DNA from: Zestomonas carbonaria
GTDB lineage: Bacteria; Pseudomonadota; Gammaproteobacteria; Pseudomonadales; Pseudomonadaceae
Length of the DNA stretch: 64,000 bases
Direction of reading: 5' to 3'
NCBI RefSeq assembly: GCF_904061905.1
Contig: NZ_CAJFCI010000039.1
Location: 62,001 to 126,000 of the forward strand
How positions within the stretch are numbered: the stretch's first letter is position 1; every line of letters begins with the position of its first letter. Of this stretch, positions 1-7,808 are shown piece after piece. The notes under the pieces were generated by a model. That model made no database searches, was not told the DNA's origin, and saw nothing but the letters and a program-made list of their open reading frames with translations. The position numbers and the translations under genes were made by a program.

Positions 1-170
1 GCCGCCTTCCAGAACTGGGTCTGGGCGGCATGGGGGAAACGCCCGGCCGGCAGGCCGCCCGGCGCCAGGCCGACACGTCCCAGAACCCGGTCCGGGTCGG
101 TGCCGCTCGCGCGCAAGGCGTCGATCACCGGGCGCATCAGCGCCACATCGTCGGTCAGATCACGCATCAT
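1..170 (-). CDS. AraC-family transcriptional regulator, N-terminal part only
   Basis: The minus strand reads an open N-terminus from tandem ATG codons at 165-170 and runs off the window edge, leaving about 56 codons. The translation (MMRDLTDDVALMRPVIDALR, then a DPDRVLGRVGL helix and a TQFWKA segment) looks like the start of the ligand-binding domain of OruR/ArgR-like AraC regulators. The DNA-binding HTH domain would lie outside the window, so the family call rests on the N-terminus alone. No strong Shine-Dalgarno precedes the ATGs. The gene diverges from the MaoC-like gene at 334, so the roughly 160 bp between them may hold promoters for both. Confidence 0.55.
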   Translation of the reverse strand, partial: MMRDLTDDVALMRPVIDALRASGTDPDRVLGRVGLAPGGLPAGRFPHAAQTQFWKA

Positions 171-333
171 CGTCGGTGAGGTTCTTGTTGTTCGTGAGGC
201 GGCGTCATCTTAGGCAGTTTTGAGCCCGCGACTCAACCGATTGACCGGGTCGCCAGCGGCGGCCGCCAGACTGCCAATGCACACGCGGGCCAGCCGGCTA
301 AGCTGCTGCCATTCGCATCGAGGAGATATCCGC

Positions 334-1194
334 ATGGCCATCGACTGGCAAGACCTGCCCGCCCCTCCCGCCCTGCCCGGCCTGTTCCTGAAGGCCGCGC
401 TGCGCCGCAAGGTGACCGGCAGGAGCCTGCCGGACCTCGGCCTGCGCAGCCAGCTCACGGTCGATCCCGGCCACCTCGCGCGCTACCGGCAACTCTGCGC
501 GGCCAGCGACGACGGCTGCCTGCCGCCGGCCTATCCGCACCTGCTGGCCTTCCCGCTGCAAATGCGCCTGCTCACCGACAAGCGCTTCCCCTTCCCGCTG
601 CTCGGCCTGGTCCACCTGGAGAACCGCGTCCGCGTGCTGCGCCCGCTCGGCGGGCTGGGGCCGTTCCAGGTCGGCGTGCGCCTGGCGGACCTGCAACCGC
701 ACGCGAAGGGTGCGGTGTTCAGCCTGATCACCAGCCTGGAGGACCAGCTTGGCCCGCTCTGGGAAGGCGACAGCCGCCTGCTCTGCCGCGCCGTGCGCCT
801 GGACGGCACGCCGGCCGAACCCGAGACGCCCGCGCCGCTGGAGCTGGCGCCGCTGGCCGACTGGTCGGCACCGGCGGACATCGGCCGGCGCTACGCGCGG
901 GTCTCCGGCGACTACAACCCGATCCACCTCAGCGCCCTCTCCGCCCGCCTGTTCGGTTTCCCGCGCGCCATCGCCCACGGCCTGTGGAGCAAGGGCCGCG
1001 CCCTGGGCGCCCTCGCCGGGCGCCTGCCGCAGGCCGGCTACGAAGTCGAAGTGCGCTTCCAGAAGCCGGTGCTGCTTCCCAGCCACGTCGGCCTGCTCGC
1101 CAGCGCGCCGGGCGAAAGCGGGCAGTTCCAGCTCGAAGGCGCGGAAAACCTGCTGCACATGAGCGGAAGCTGGCGGCCGCTGTCAGATGGGTGA
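334..1194 (+). CDS. MaoC-like hot-dog fold (R)-enoyl-CoA hydratase
   Basis: The protein has 286 residues. The C-terminal half carries the MaoC/hydratase-2 signature: DYNPIH at about residues 193-198, in which Asp and His are the usual catalytic pair, followed by FGFPRAIAHGLW. The N-terminal half looks like a degenerate hot-dog repeat, giving the double hot-dog length typical of acyl dehydratases. The likely role is hydration of trans-2-enoyl-CoA or a related acyl thioester in the cytoplasm. The start at 334 was chosen because GAGGAG lies 9-15 bases upstream; an in-frame extension to 220 has no ribosome site. The stop codon falls inside the first arm of a perfect inverted repeat. The substrate is unknown. 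Confidence 0.8.
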   Translation: MAIDWQDLPAPPALPGLFLKAALRRKVTGRSLPDLGLRSQLTVDPGHLARYRQLCAASDDGCLPPAYPHLLAFPLQMRLLTDKRFPFPLLGLVHLENRVRVLRPLGGLGPFQVGVRLADLQPHAKGAVFSLITSLEDQLGPLWEGDSRLLCRAVRLDGTPAEPETPAPLELAPLADWSAPADIGRRYARVSGDYNPIHLSALSARLFGFPRAIAHGLWSKGRALGALAGRLPQAGYEVEVRFQKPVLLPSHVGLLASAPGESGQFQLEGAENLLHMSGSWRPLSDG

Positions 1195-1232
1195 CAACCC
1201 ATCGTCCTCGATGTGATGGGTTGTCACCCATC
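1186..1232. repeat. Perfect 18-bp inverted repeat at the 3' end of the MaoC-like gene
   Basis: Arms GATGGGTGACAACCCATC (1186-1203) and GATGGGTTGTCACCCATC (1215-1232) are exact reverse complements separated by 11 bases. The upstream gene's TGA (1192-1194) lies inside the left arm. The core recurs as fragments near 37750 and 41375. It could act as an mRNA 3'-end hairpin, but there is no T tract, so it is not a classical terminator. Confidence 0.75.
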
Positions 1233-1331
1233 CTACGGACTGGATCCCCGTGTTCGCGGGGAACCCAAAACCCGCCAACGCTTGCCTGCCGAACGCGACA
1301 GGCCGAAGCTATGCGGCTGAAGGAGAGCCGC

Positions 1332-1637
1332 ATGAACCTCGACGAACTGACCCAACGCCTGCACGCGATCCGCGACCGCAACGACTGGCGCCGCTTCCAC
1401 AGCCCGAAGAACCTGGCCATGGCCGCCAGCGTGGAAATGGCCGAACTGGTGGAAATCTTCCAGTGGCTGGGCGAGGACGAATCGCGCCGGCTGTCCGCCG
1501 AACAGCTCGAGCACGCCGGCCAGGAAGTCGGCGATATCGTCCTCTACCTGCTGCTGATGTGCGCCGAGCTGGGCATCGACATGGAACAGGCGGTGCGCGC
1601 CAAGCTGGCCGACAACGAACGGCGGTTCGCGACATGA
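1332..1637 (+). CDS. MazG-like nucleotide pyrophosphohydrolase (RS21-C6/dCTPase type)
   Basis: A 101-residue all-alpha protein with the MazG-fold metal motif: EMAELVEIFQW (Glu35, Glu38, Glu41) and then EVGDIVLYLL (Glu65, Asp68). Members hydrolyse non-canonical or excess NTPs such as dCTP to the monophosphate and pyrophosphate. The short single-domain length fits the RS21-C6/YpjD class rather than full-length MazG. AAGGAGAG stands about 8 bases before the ATG. The gene overlaps cmoM by ATGA (1634-1637), so the two are translationally coupled. Confidence 0.85.
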   Translation: MNLDELTQRLHAIRDRNDWRRFHSPKNLAMAASVEMAELVEIFQWLGEDESRRLSAEQLEHAGQEVGDIVLYLLLMCAELGIDMEQAVRAKLADNERRFAT

Positions 1638-2383
1638 CCGACCGCCATTTCGACGAACTGGCGACACGCTTCGCCGAGAAGATCTACGGCGGCGCCAAGG
1701 GCGCGATCCGCCTCGCCGTGTTGCAGGCCGACCTCTCCGAAGCGCTGCCGGACCGGCCGCTGCGCGTGCTGGACGTCGGCGCCGGGCTCGGCCACATGGC
1801 GCTGTGGCTGGCCCAGCGCGGCCACCAGGTGACCCTCGCCGAACCGGCCGAGCCGATGATCGAAGGCGCCCGAGAACGCTTCGCCGCCGCCGGCCAGGCC
1901 GCCACGTTCATCCAGGCGCCCTGGCAGGACCTGCTCGGCCAGCTCACCGAACCCTACGACCTGGTGCTCTGCCATGCGGTGCTGGAATGGCTGGCCGATC
2001 CGCACGCCATCCTGCCGGTGCTGCACCAGCTCACCGCGCCCGAAGGCCGGCTGTCGCTGGCCTTCTACAACAAGGACGCCCTGGTCTACCGCAACCTGCT
2101 CAAGGGCCACTTCCGCAAGCTGCGCAAACAGCAGTTCGCCGGCGAGAAACAGAGCCTGACCCCGCAGCGGCCGCTCGATCCGCGCGAGCTGGCGACGCAA
2201 CTCGATGGGCACTGGGAGGTCGAAAGCAGTAGCGGTGTCCGCGTGTTCCACGACTACATGCCCGTCGAGTTCCAGGCCAAGGCCGAACTCGTCGACCTGC
2301 TGGAAATGGAACTGGCCTATCGTCGCCACCCGGCCTTCGCCGGTCTCGGTCGCTACCTGCACTGGGTCTGCCGACCGCTGTAG
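1634..2383 (+). CDS. cmoM: tRNA 5-carboxymethoxyuridine methyltransferase CmoM
   Basis: A 249-residue class I SAM-dependent methyltransferase. Motif I VLDVGAGLGHMALW lies at about 45-58, with HAVLEWLADP further on. The N-terminus (DRHFDELATRFAEKIYGGAKG) and the late motif GVRVFHDYMP match E. coli CmoM (SmtA), which methylates cmo5U34 to mcmo5U in wobble-modified tRNAs. The start is the ATG overlapping the MazG-like stop codon. The in-frame upstream extension is just read-through of non-coding sequence and lacks a ribosome site of its own. Confidence 0.85.
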   Translation: MTDRHFDELATRFAEKIYGGAKGAIRLAVLQADLSEALPDRPLRVLDVGAGLGHMALWLAQRGHQVTLAEPAEPMIEGARERFAAAGQAATFIQAPWQDLLGQLTEPYDLVLCHAVLEWLADPHAILPVLHQLTAPEGRLSLAFYNKDALVYRNLLKGHFRKLRKQQFAGEKQSLTPQRPLDPRELATQLDGHWEVESSSGVRVFHDYMPVEFQAKAELVDLLEMELAYRRHPAFAGLGRYLHWVCRPL

Positions 2384-2393
2384 GAGGGTCGTC

Positions 2394-2984
2394 ATGAAAC
2401 GTTCGCTCGTCCTCTTGCCGCTCTGCTTGGGGCTTCTGGCCTGCCAGAGCCCCAACCCCTACAGTGCCGACTCCGCGCCGATGCCCCCGGCGCCCGCGCA
2501 CGCGGCCGATGCCATCGACCTCAGCGCCTACCCCGCTGCACCGCTGGACTTCGCCCGCTACCGCACCTGGAGCTGGCTGGCGCCGCCGAACGCGACCGGC
2601 TCGCTGAGCGCCGAGCAGATGCAGCAGATCCTCGGCAGCGGCTTCGAACAACGCGGCCTGCGCCAAGCCCAGCCAGGCAAGCCCGCCGACCTGCAAGCCC
2701 GTGCCAACGTGCGCATCGAACAGCGCATGTACCAGGCCTACGACGACGTCGGCGTCTCGTACGGGTATGGCCACTACCCCTACTGGCGCGACCACTATGG
2801 CCTGTACGGCCGGGTTCCCATCGTGCGCACCTACCAGCGCGAGGTACTGGTGCTGCGCATCGACCTGTTCGACGCCGGCAGCGGCCAGCCGGTGTGGAGC
2901 GGCAGCGGCGAAGCCTATGCCGACGGCAGGGAAGCGTTGCGCCAGGCGACCCGAAACGCGCTCGACCAGTTCCCGCCCAACTGA
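2394..2984 (+). CDS. DUF4136 family lipoprotein
   Basis: A 196-residue protein with a lipoprotein signal (MKRSLVLLPLCLGLLAC, Cys17), TAGGAGGG immediately upstream and a compact beta-rich domain. Features typical of DUF4136 are FARYRTWSW, then a helix ending FEQRGLRQA, then VLRIDLFDAGSGQPVWSGSGEA. A Tyr/Gly-rich stretch lies in the middle. DUF4136 proteins are envelope lipoproteins of unknown function. A paralogue of the same architecture follows 75 bp downstream. Confidence 0.8.
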   Translation: MKRSLVLLPLCLGLLACQSPNPYSADSAPMPPAPAHAADAIDLSAYPAAPLDFARYRTWSWLAPPNATGSLSAEQMQQILGSGFEQRGLRQAQPGKPADLQARANVRIEQRMYQAYDDVGVSYGYGHYPYWRDHYGLYGRVPIVRTYQREVLVLRIDLFDAGSGQPVWSGSGEAYADGREALRQATRNALDQFPPN

Positions 2985-3059
2985 GCCACGGCGCCGCCGG
3001 AACTTGCCGGCGGCTGCCGCTTGGGCTTCGCTAAAAGCTCTAGCACCGGAGATTCCACC

Positions 3060-3626
3060 ATGTCACTACGTTTCCTTTTACTGCCTGCCCTGCTCCTCCT
3101 GACGGCCTGCGAAAGCATCGAACTGAGCCGCGACTACGACCGCAGCAGGGACTTCGCCAGCTACCGTAGCTGGAGCTGGAAACAACCCATCCTGCTCTAC
3201 ACCCCGAACGATCCGCGCATCAAGAGCGACCTCACCGAACAGCGCATCCGCGAAGCCACCGACCAGCAACTCGAACAACGCGGCCTGCGTCCCGCGCCGG
3301 CCGGCAGCCAGGGCGACCTGCAAGTGCAGGCCGCGCTGATCGTCGAACAGCAGCAGGACCTGGTCAGCACCAGCTACGGCAACTACTGGGGCGGCTATTG
3401 GGGAAGGGGCGGCTACTGGGGCGGCCCGATGGTCACCGAGACCCGCAACGTTACCTACAAGATCGCCACCCTGCAGATCGACCTCTACGACAGCAAGGAC
3501 GGCAAGCTGGTCTGGCGCGGCAGCGGCGAACAGGTCATGCGCAGCGCCCCGCCGAGCCCGCAGGAGCGCGAAACGGCGATCCGTGAAACAGTAAGCAAAG
3601 TGCTATCACAGTATCCGCCACACTGA
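3060..3626 (+). CDS. DUF4136 family lipoprotein (second copy)
   Basis: A 188-residue paralogue of the upstream gene, with lipobox LLTAC (Cys about 17), DFASYRSWSW, LEQRGLRPA and LQIDLYDSKDGKLVWRGSGEQ. The central insert is Trp/Gly-rich with repeated GGYWG motifs, equivalent to the Tyr/Gly-rich loop in the first copy. The start is the ATG after GGAGATTCCACC. The function is unknown. The pair probably arose by tandem duplication and is expressed in one direction with its neighbours. Confidence 0.8.
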   Translation: MSLRFLLLPALLLLTACESIELSRDYDRSRDFASYRSWSWKQPILLYTPNDPRIKSDLTEQRIREATDQQLEQRGLRPAPAGSQGDLQVQAALIVEQQQDLVSTSYGNYWGGYWGRGGYWGGPMVTETRNVTYKIATLQIDLYDSKDGKLVWRGSGEQVMRSAPPSPQERETAIRETVSKVLSQYPPH

Positions 3627-3651
3627 AGCGTCTCTTCAGGAAGCCATCGCC

Positions 3652-4140
3652 ATGCCGTCGCAGTACCTCAGCCATCGTCCAGCCAACGCCGCCGACCTCG
3701 GCGAAGTCGTCACCTTCGTGCAAGACCCGGACGAACTGTTCTTCGCCTACCCCAAGGCGGCCTGGCCGCTGACCGTCGGCCAGCTCGCCGCCGTCATGGC
3801 CGAACGCCGCGACAGCATGGTGGCGCTGCTCGACGGGCGGGTCGCCGGCTTCGCCAACTTCTACCAGTGGCAGCACGGCGAAAGCTGCGCCCTCGGTAAC
3901 ATGATGGTGGCGCCCTGGGCGCGCGGACACGGCGTGGCGCAGTACCTGGTCGGGGTGATGGAACAACTCGCCCGCCAGCACTTCAAGGCGCAGTCGATGC
4001 GCATCTCCTGCTTCAACGCCAACGCCGCCGGGCTGCTGCTCTACACTGCGCTGGGCTACCGGCCGCAGGCCATCGTCGAGCGCCGCGATCCGCGGGGCGG
4101 CCGGGTCGCCCTGGTGCAACTGGAGAAGTACCTTGAGTGA
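3652..4140 (+). CDS. GNAT N-acetyltransferase, PA4794 type
   Basis: A 162-residue single-domain GNAT. The acetyl-CoA pyrophosphate loop is in NMMVAPWARGHGVAQYL, and the C-terminal SCFNANAAGLLLYTALGY is the usual motif B. The sequence, including FANFYQWQHGE and ALGNMMVAP, closely matches P. aeruginosa PA4794, an acetyltransferase that modifies C-terminal lysine of peptides in vitro and binds cephalosporins and chloramphenicol. The natural substrate is not established. Its TGA overlaps the TTG start of the DsrE-like gene, so the two are coupled. Confidence 0.85.
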   Translation: MPSQYLSHRPANAADLGEVVTFVQDPDELFFAYPKAAWPLTVGQLAAVMAERRDSMVALLDGRVAGFANFYQWQHGESCALGNMMVAPWARGHGVAQYLVGVMEQLARQHFKAQSMRISCFNANAAGLLLYTALGYRPQAIVERRDPRGGRVALVQLEKYLE

Positions 4141-4501
4141 ACCGCAACGCGTGCTGATCCTCGTCAACAGCGGGCCGAGCACCCCGGCACGCTGCGCCGC
4201 CCCCTTCCACACTGCCACCCTGCTGGCCTGCATGGACGCCGAGGTGACCCTGTTCCTCAGCGGCGAAGGCGCCCAACTGGCCCGCCGCGAAGTGGCGGAA
4301 AACCTGCGCGCCGCCGAGGGCGGAGAACCGCTGCTGCACTTCATCCGGCAAGCCAAGCTGGCCGGCGCACGCCTGCTGATGTGCCGCGCGCCGGGGCTGG
4401 AGATCGACGAGCAGGCGCTGATCGACGAACTCGACGACATCAGCAGCGGCGGCGAACTGGCGCAAATGATCCTCGAATACGACCGGGTACTGAGCCTATG
4501 A
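4133..4501 (+). CDS. DsrE/DsrF-like sulfur-relay family protein
   Basis: A 122-residue protein with the DsrE fold pattern: RVLILVNSGP, an ACMDAEVTLFLSGEGAQLA strand-loop and ARLLMCRAPGLE. Cys84 is in the position used for persulfide transfer in DsrE/TusD proteins; Cys21 and Cys33 are also present. The start is TTG at 4133, inside the last codons of the GNAT gene, and the stop overlaps the next gene's ATG (ATGA). The three genes are therefore translationally coupled. The role is probably sulfur transfer or thiol redox chemistry. The partner is unproven, but the lipoyl-type protein downstream is the obvious candidate. Confidence 0.7.
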   Translation: MSEPQRVLILVNSGPSTPARCAAPFHTATLLACMDAEVTLFLSGEGAQLARREVAENLRAAEGGEPLLHFIRQAKLAGARLLMCRAPGLEIDEQALIDELDDISSGGELAQMILEYDRVLSL

Positions 4502-4953
4502 AACTGCACGGCCTGGAGTTCCCCGACCACCTGCTCTACGCGCCGGACTACAACCTATGGCTGCGCGAAGACGGCGACACCGTGGTGATCGGCCTGAGTG
4601 CCTACGGCTGCGCGATCTACGGGCAGATCTTCGCCTTCACCCCCAAGCGCGACGGCTGGCACATCGACAAGGACCGCGGCTTCGGCGTGGTCGAATTCGC
4701 CAAGGCCGCCGCCTCGGCGCGCAGCCCGCTATCCGGCACGCTGCTGGCCAGCAACGAAGCCGTGGTGCGCCGCCCGGCGCTGATCAACCAGGACTGCTAC
4801 GGCGAAGGCTGGATGGTCCGCCTGCAACCGGACGACTGGCCGTCGGCACGCCACGAACTCCTCAGCGGCGAGGCCGCGCTGGCCGCTTTCGCCGAACGCA
4901 TGCGCCTGGACGGCTTCGACCCGGAAAACCAAGGAGTGCAGGCGCTCTCGTAG
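4498..4953 (+). CDS. Glycine cleavage H-like lipoyl-domain protein
   Basis: A 151-residue protein with the GcvH signature. VVEFAKAAASARSPLSGTL aligns with the GcvH segment VVESVKAAS..PVSGE and places Lys69 at the lipoylation position; YGEGWMVRL matches the GcvH GWM motif. No gcvP or gcvT is nearby, so this is probably not the H-protein of glycine cleavage. Coupled to a DsrE-like gene, it resembles lipoate-binding proteins used in sulfur metabolism (LbpA of sHdr systems), although no sHdr genes are visible here. Whether Lys69 is lipoylated is an inference. Confidence 0.7.
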   Translation: MKLHGLEFPDHLLYAPDYNLWLREDGDTVVIGLSAYGCAIYGQIFAFTPKRDGWHIDKDRGFGVVEFAKAAASARSPLSGTLLASNEAVVRRPALINQDCYGEGWMVRLQPDDWPSARHELLSGEAALAAFAERMRLDGFDPENQGVQALS

Positions 4954-5011
4954 GGTGCGCCGCGTGCACCGAATCGCTCCCTCACTCACAGAAGCGAACC
5001 GGGAGGGCAGG

Positions 5012-5695
5012 ATGAAGATGAAAAAGCCCCAGACCTTCGCACTCCTCCTCGCCCTGCTCCTCCTGCTGGCCGCCTGTGCGACGCAACGCCCGGACGGCTT
5101 CGTCCACCTCGACCAGATGCTGCGCTCGGCTACCTACGACGTGCGCTACTACAACGGCGACAACTTCGTCGGCACCCGCATCGACGGCTACGAAGCCGGC
5201 CGGGTACTGCTCAGCCGCGAAGCCGCGAGCGCCCTGGCGGCGGCCGAACAGGAACTGGAGACAGAAAGCCTGCGCCTGAAGATCTTCGACGGCTACCGCC
5301 CGCAACTCGCGGTGGAACACTTCAAACGCTGGGCCGCCGACCCGCACGACACCCGGATGAAAGACCGCTTCTACCCCGACCTGGAGAAACAGGACTTGTT
5401 CCGCCTCGGCTACATCGCGGAACGCTCCGGCCACTCACGCGGCAGCACCGTCGACCTCACCCTGGCCGACGCCGGGACAGGCCAGGAACTGGACATGGGC
5501 AGCCCCTTCGACTTCTTCGGCCCCATCTCCCACCACGACACCCCGCTGATCACCCCGCAACAGGCCCGCAACCGCGAACGCCTGAGAAACTTGATGATCC
5601 GGCACGGCTTCAGGCCCTATGCGGAAGAGTGGTGGCACTACACGCTGGAGAACGAGCCTTATCCCGACAGCTATTTCGACTTTCCGGTGCGGTAA
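5012..5695 (+). CDS. D-Ala-D-Ala dipeptidase (VanX/DdpX family) lipoprotein
   Basis: A 227-residue protein with a lipoprotein signal (LLLLLAAC, Cys22) and the M15D zinc peptidase motif SGHSRGSTVDLTL (His141, Asp148). EEWWHY follows (Glu206, His209), and DGYRP carries the Arg (Arg96) equivalent to VanX Arg71. The enzyme hydrolyses D-Ala-D-Ala or related dipeptides. As an envelope lipoprotein it probably acts in the periplasm on peptidoglycan-derived dipeptides. The start was chosen at GGGAGGGCAG-GATG rather than the in-frame ATG at 4955. No vancomycin-resistance genes accompany it. Confidence 0.85.
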   Translation: MKMKKPQTFALLLALLLLLAACATQRPDGFVHLDQMLRSATYDVRYYNGDNFVGTRIDGYEAGRVLLSREAASALAAAEQELETESLRLKIFDGYRPQLAVEHFKRWAADPHDTRMKDRFYPDLEKQDLFRLGYIAERSGHSRGSTVDLTLADAGTGQELDMGSPFDFFGPISHHDTPLITPQQARNRERLRNLMIRHGFRPYAEEWWHYTLENEPYPDSYFDFPVR

Positions 5696-5706
5696 GACGA
5701 TGAGGT

Positions 5707-5772
5707 TGTAGGAGCCAGCTTGCTGGCGATCATTGGCAACGCAACGGCATCGCCAGCAAGCTGGCTCCTACA
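5707..5772. repeat. REP-like palindromic pair
   Basis: Inverted arms TGTAGGAGCCAGCTTGCTGG / CCAGCAAGCTGGCTCCTACA are separated by about 26 bases. The same 25-bp arm recurs at 35054-35106, near 51105-51155 and at 60305-60390. It lies between the convergent VanX-like and selC genes. This is a typical Pseudomonas REP doublet. Confidence 0.85.
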
Positions 5773-5777
5773 GGGAT

Positions 5778-5873
5778 TGGCGGAAGGCAGTGAGAGTCGA
5801 ACTCACCCAGGAACGGCTGCCGTCCCCCACCGGGTTTGAAGCCCGGCCACGCCACCGGGCGTGATTGCCTTCC
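5778..5873 (-). tRNA. selC: tRNA-Sec (anticodon TCA)
   Basis: The minus strand folds as a 96-nt selenocysteine tRNA. It has an 8-bp acceptor stem GGAAGGCA/TGCCTTCC, discriminator G and an encoded CCA (5778-5780). The anticodon arm CCGGGCTTCAAACCCGG carries TCA, followed by a long variable arm and a T arm with GGTGAGTTCGACTCTCACT. The extended acceptor stem and the UCA anticodon are diagnostic. It starts 15 bases after the selB stop on the same strand, so it is probably cotranscribed with selA-selB. Confidence 0.97.
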
Positions 5874-5888
5874 GTGTTCGTTGTCCGG

Positions 5889-7808
5889 TCAGGGATCGCC
5901 GGGGTTCATCATCGCCAGCGCCGAGTCGGTCCTGACCTTGCGTTCGTTGCCGTGTCGGCGAGTAAAGCCGATGCGGTCGAAATATTCGAGTATCTGGATG
6001 CCGCGCTTGCGGCCGATGGCGATGCGGTCGCGGAAAGCGGCGGTGCGGATGACGCCTTCCTCATCCTGCAATCGCAGGACCTGCGCGGCCAATTGGCGGA
6101 TGGTCGCATCCGGGTAGAACAGGTCCTTGACCACCTGGTGCAGCAGGCCGAGGCGCGCCAGTTTGCGTAGCAGCAGTCGCACGGCGGCTTCGTCGGCCTT
6201 CAACTCGCGGGCCAGGTCGCGGACCCAGGGTGGGTCGAAGGCGCCGGCTTCCAGTAGCGGCCAGAGGCGCGTCCTCAATGCTTCGTCGGCGGCGTTGAGT
6301 TGTACCTGGTGGTCGGGCAGGTGCAGCCAGGGGCCGCTGGCCTGGATGTCGCCGGCGGCCAGCGCCTGTTCCAGCAGGGCGATGAACACCGGCCGCTCCA
6401 GTTGCGGCAGGGCGTAGCGGCGCAGGCGGTCGCGGTCGGGGCCGAGTTCGTCGGGCTGTTCGGTGTGGAAACGCGCCAGTGCCGCCAGCAACTCGGTTCC
6501 CAGGGCTTCCCAGCGTTCCGTGGCGAATAGCCGTGCCCCCAGGCGGGTGGTGATTTCGAGGACGCCTTCCGGCAGTCGCCAGGTGCTCGGCGCACGGTTG
6601 AACTGGCGCTCCAGCACGTTCGGATCGAGACCGTTGGTGGCGGTTTCCAGCAGCACCGGCAGCGCCGCTTCCAGGCTGGACTCGCGCAGGGCCGCCAGTT
6701 GCGTCAGGCGCGTCGGGCTGCGCCGATCCCTGGCCGGGGCGAAGGGGTCGAGCACCCGGCCGCCGCCCAGGGTGCGTTGCGCCGACTGGTCGCGCAGCAC
6801 CAGTCGATCGCCGTGCACCGCGTGGGCCGGGGCGTTGAGCAGCAGTTGGGCGAAGCCGCGCTCGCCCGGCGCCAGGCGCTCGCCTTCGAGCAAGGCGACG
6901 CGGGCGGTGACGTCCTGGGCGCCGAGGTGGACGTGCACGGGCGTCCAGTGCGCCAGTTCGCGCGCTTCGCCCGGCAGCAGGTGCAGGTCGATGTCGAGGC
7001 GCGTGGTCGGTGCGTGCAGTACCGGCGCCAGCAGCCAGTCGCCGCGCCGGATGCGCTCCACCGACAGGCGTTCGCCGGCGATGTTCAGCGCCACCCGCTG
7101 GCCGGCCCGGGCGGTCTCGGCGACGCGGTTCTGCGCGTGCAGGCCACGCACCCGCACCCGTTGGCCGGAGGGGCTGAGCAGCAGTTCGTCGCCGATCCGC
7201 ACCTCGCCGGCGAAAGCGGTCCCGGTGGCCACCACGCCGGCGCCGGAAACGCTGAAGGCGCGATCCACCGCCAGGCGAAAATGCCCTTCGGCACTCCGGG
7301 CCTCCAGTACCCACGCTTCTTCCAGCAACGCCGCGCGCAGGGCATCGACCCCCTCGCCCGTCAGGCTCGACAGCGGGTGGATCGGCGCCCCGGCCAGCGG
7401 TCCGTTGGCCAGCAGCGCGGCGATCTGTTCGCGCACTTCGTCCACCCGCTGCGGCGTGGCGCGGTCGCATTTGCTCAGCGCCACCAGCGCGCGCGGGATG
7501 CCGAGCAGTTCGACGATCGCCAGGTGCTCGCGGGTCTGCGGCATCACACCGTCGTCGGCGGCCACCACCAGCAGCACCAGGTCGATGCCGCAGGCGCCGG
7601 CCAGCATGTTGTGGACGAAGCGCTCGTGGCCGGGTACGTCGATGAAGCCGGTGAGCTGGCCATCGCCGAGGTCGGCGTAGAGGTAGCCGAGGTCGATGGT
7701 GATGCCACGCGCCCGCTCGGCCGGGCGGCGGTCGCCCTCGATGCCGGTGAATGCGCGCAGCAGCGCGGTCTTGCCGTGGTCGATGTGCCCAGCGGTGCCG
7801 ACGATCAA
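5889..7808 (-). CDS. selB: Selenocysteine-specific elongation factor SelB
   Basis: A 639-residue translational GTPase. The G1 motif [11 protein letters not shown] lies at residues 4-14, followed by DVPGHE (G3) and SKCD (G4). EF-Tu-like beta-barrels and C-terminal winged-helix repeats, which bind the SECIS hairpin, come next. SelB delivers Sec-tRNA to UGA codons. The start is TTG at 7806-7808: it overlaps the selA stop (ATTTGATC), GGAGG lies 7 bases upstream, and the family begins [14 protein letters not shown]. The longer in-frame ORF to 7937 is only an extension into selA. Required for FdnG synthesis at this locus. Confidence 0.95.
   Translation of the reverse strand: MIVGTAGHIDHGKTALLRAFTGIEGDRRPAERARGITIDLGYLYADLGDGQLTGFIDVPGHERFVHNMLAGACGIDLVLLVVAADDGVMPQTREHLAIVELLGIPRALVALSKCDRATPQRVDEVREQIAALLANGPLAGAPIHPLSSLTGEGVDALRAALLEEAWVLEARSAEGHFRLAVDRAFSVSGAGVVATGTAFAGEVRIGDELLLSPSGQRVRVRGLHAQNRVAETARAGQRVALNIAGERLSVERIRRGDWLLAPVLHAPTTRLDIDLHLLPGEARELAHWTPVHVHLGAQDVTARVALLEGERLAPGERGFAQLLLNAPAHAVHGDRLVLRDQSAQRTLGGGRVLDPFAPARDRRSPTRLTQLAALRESSLEAALPVLLETATNGLDPNVLERQFNRAPSTWRLPEGVLEITTRLGARLFATERWEALGTELLAALARFHTEQPDELGPDRDRLRRYALPQLERPVFIALLEQALAAGDIQASGPWLHLPDHQVQLNAADEALRTRLWPLLEAGAFDPPWVRDLARELKADEAAVRLLLRKLARLGLLHQVVKDLFYPDATIRQLAAQVLRLQDEEGVIRTAAFRDRIAIGRKRGIQILEYFDRIGFTRRHGNERKVRTDSALAMMNPGDP

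Noticed and set aside
4498-4953. Bona fide glycine cleavage H protein (gcvH)
   Set aside because: No gcvT/gcvP nearby, and the sequence away from the lipoyl segment diverges from GcvH. It is coupled to a DsrE-like gene instead.
5012-5695. Vancomycin-resistance vanX gene
   Set aside because: It is a lipoprotein in a Gram-negative housekeeping context with no vanH/vanA partners. A peptidoglycan dipeptide scavenging role is more likely.
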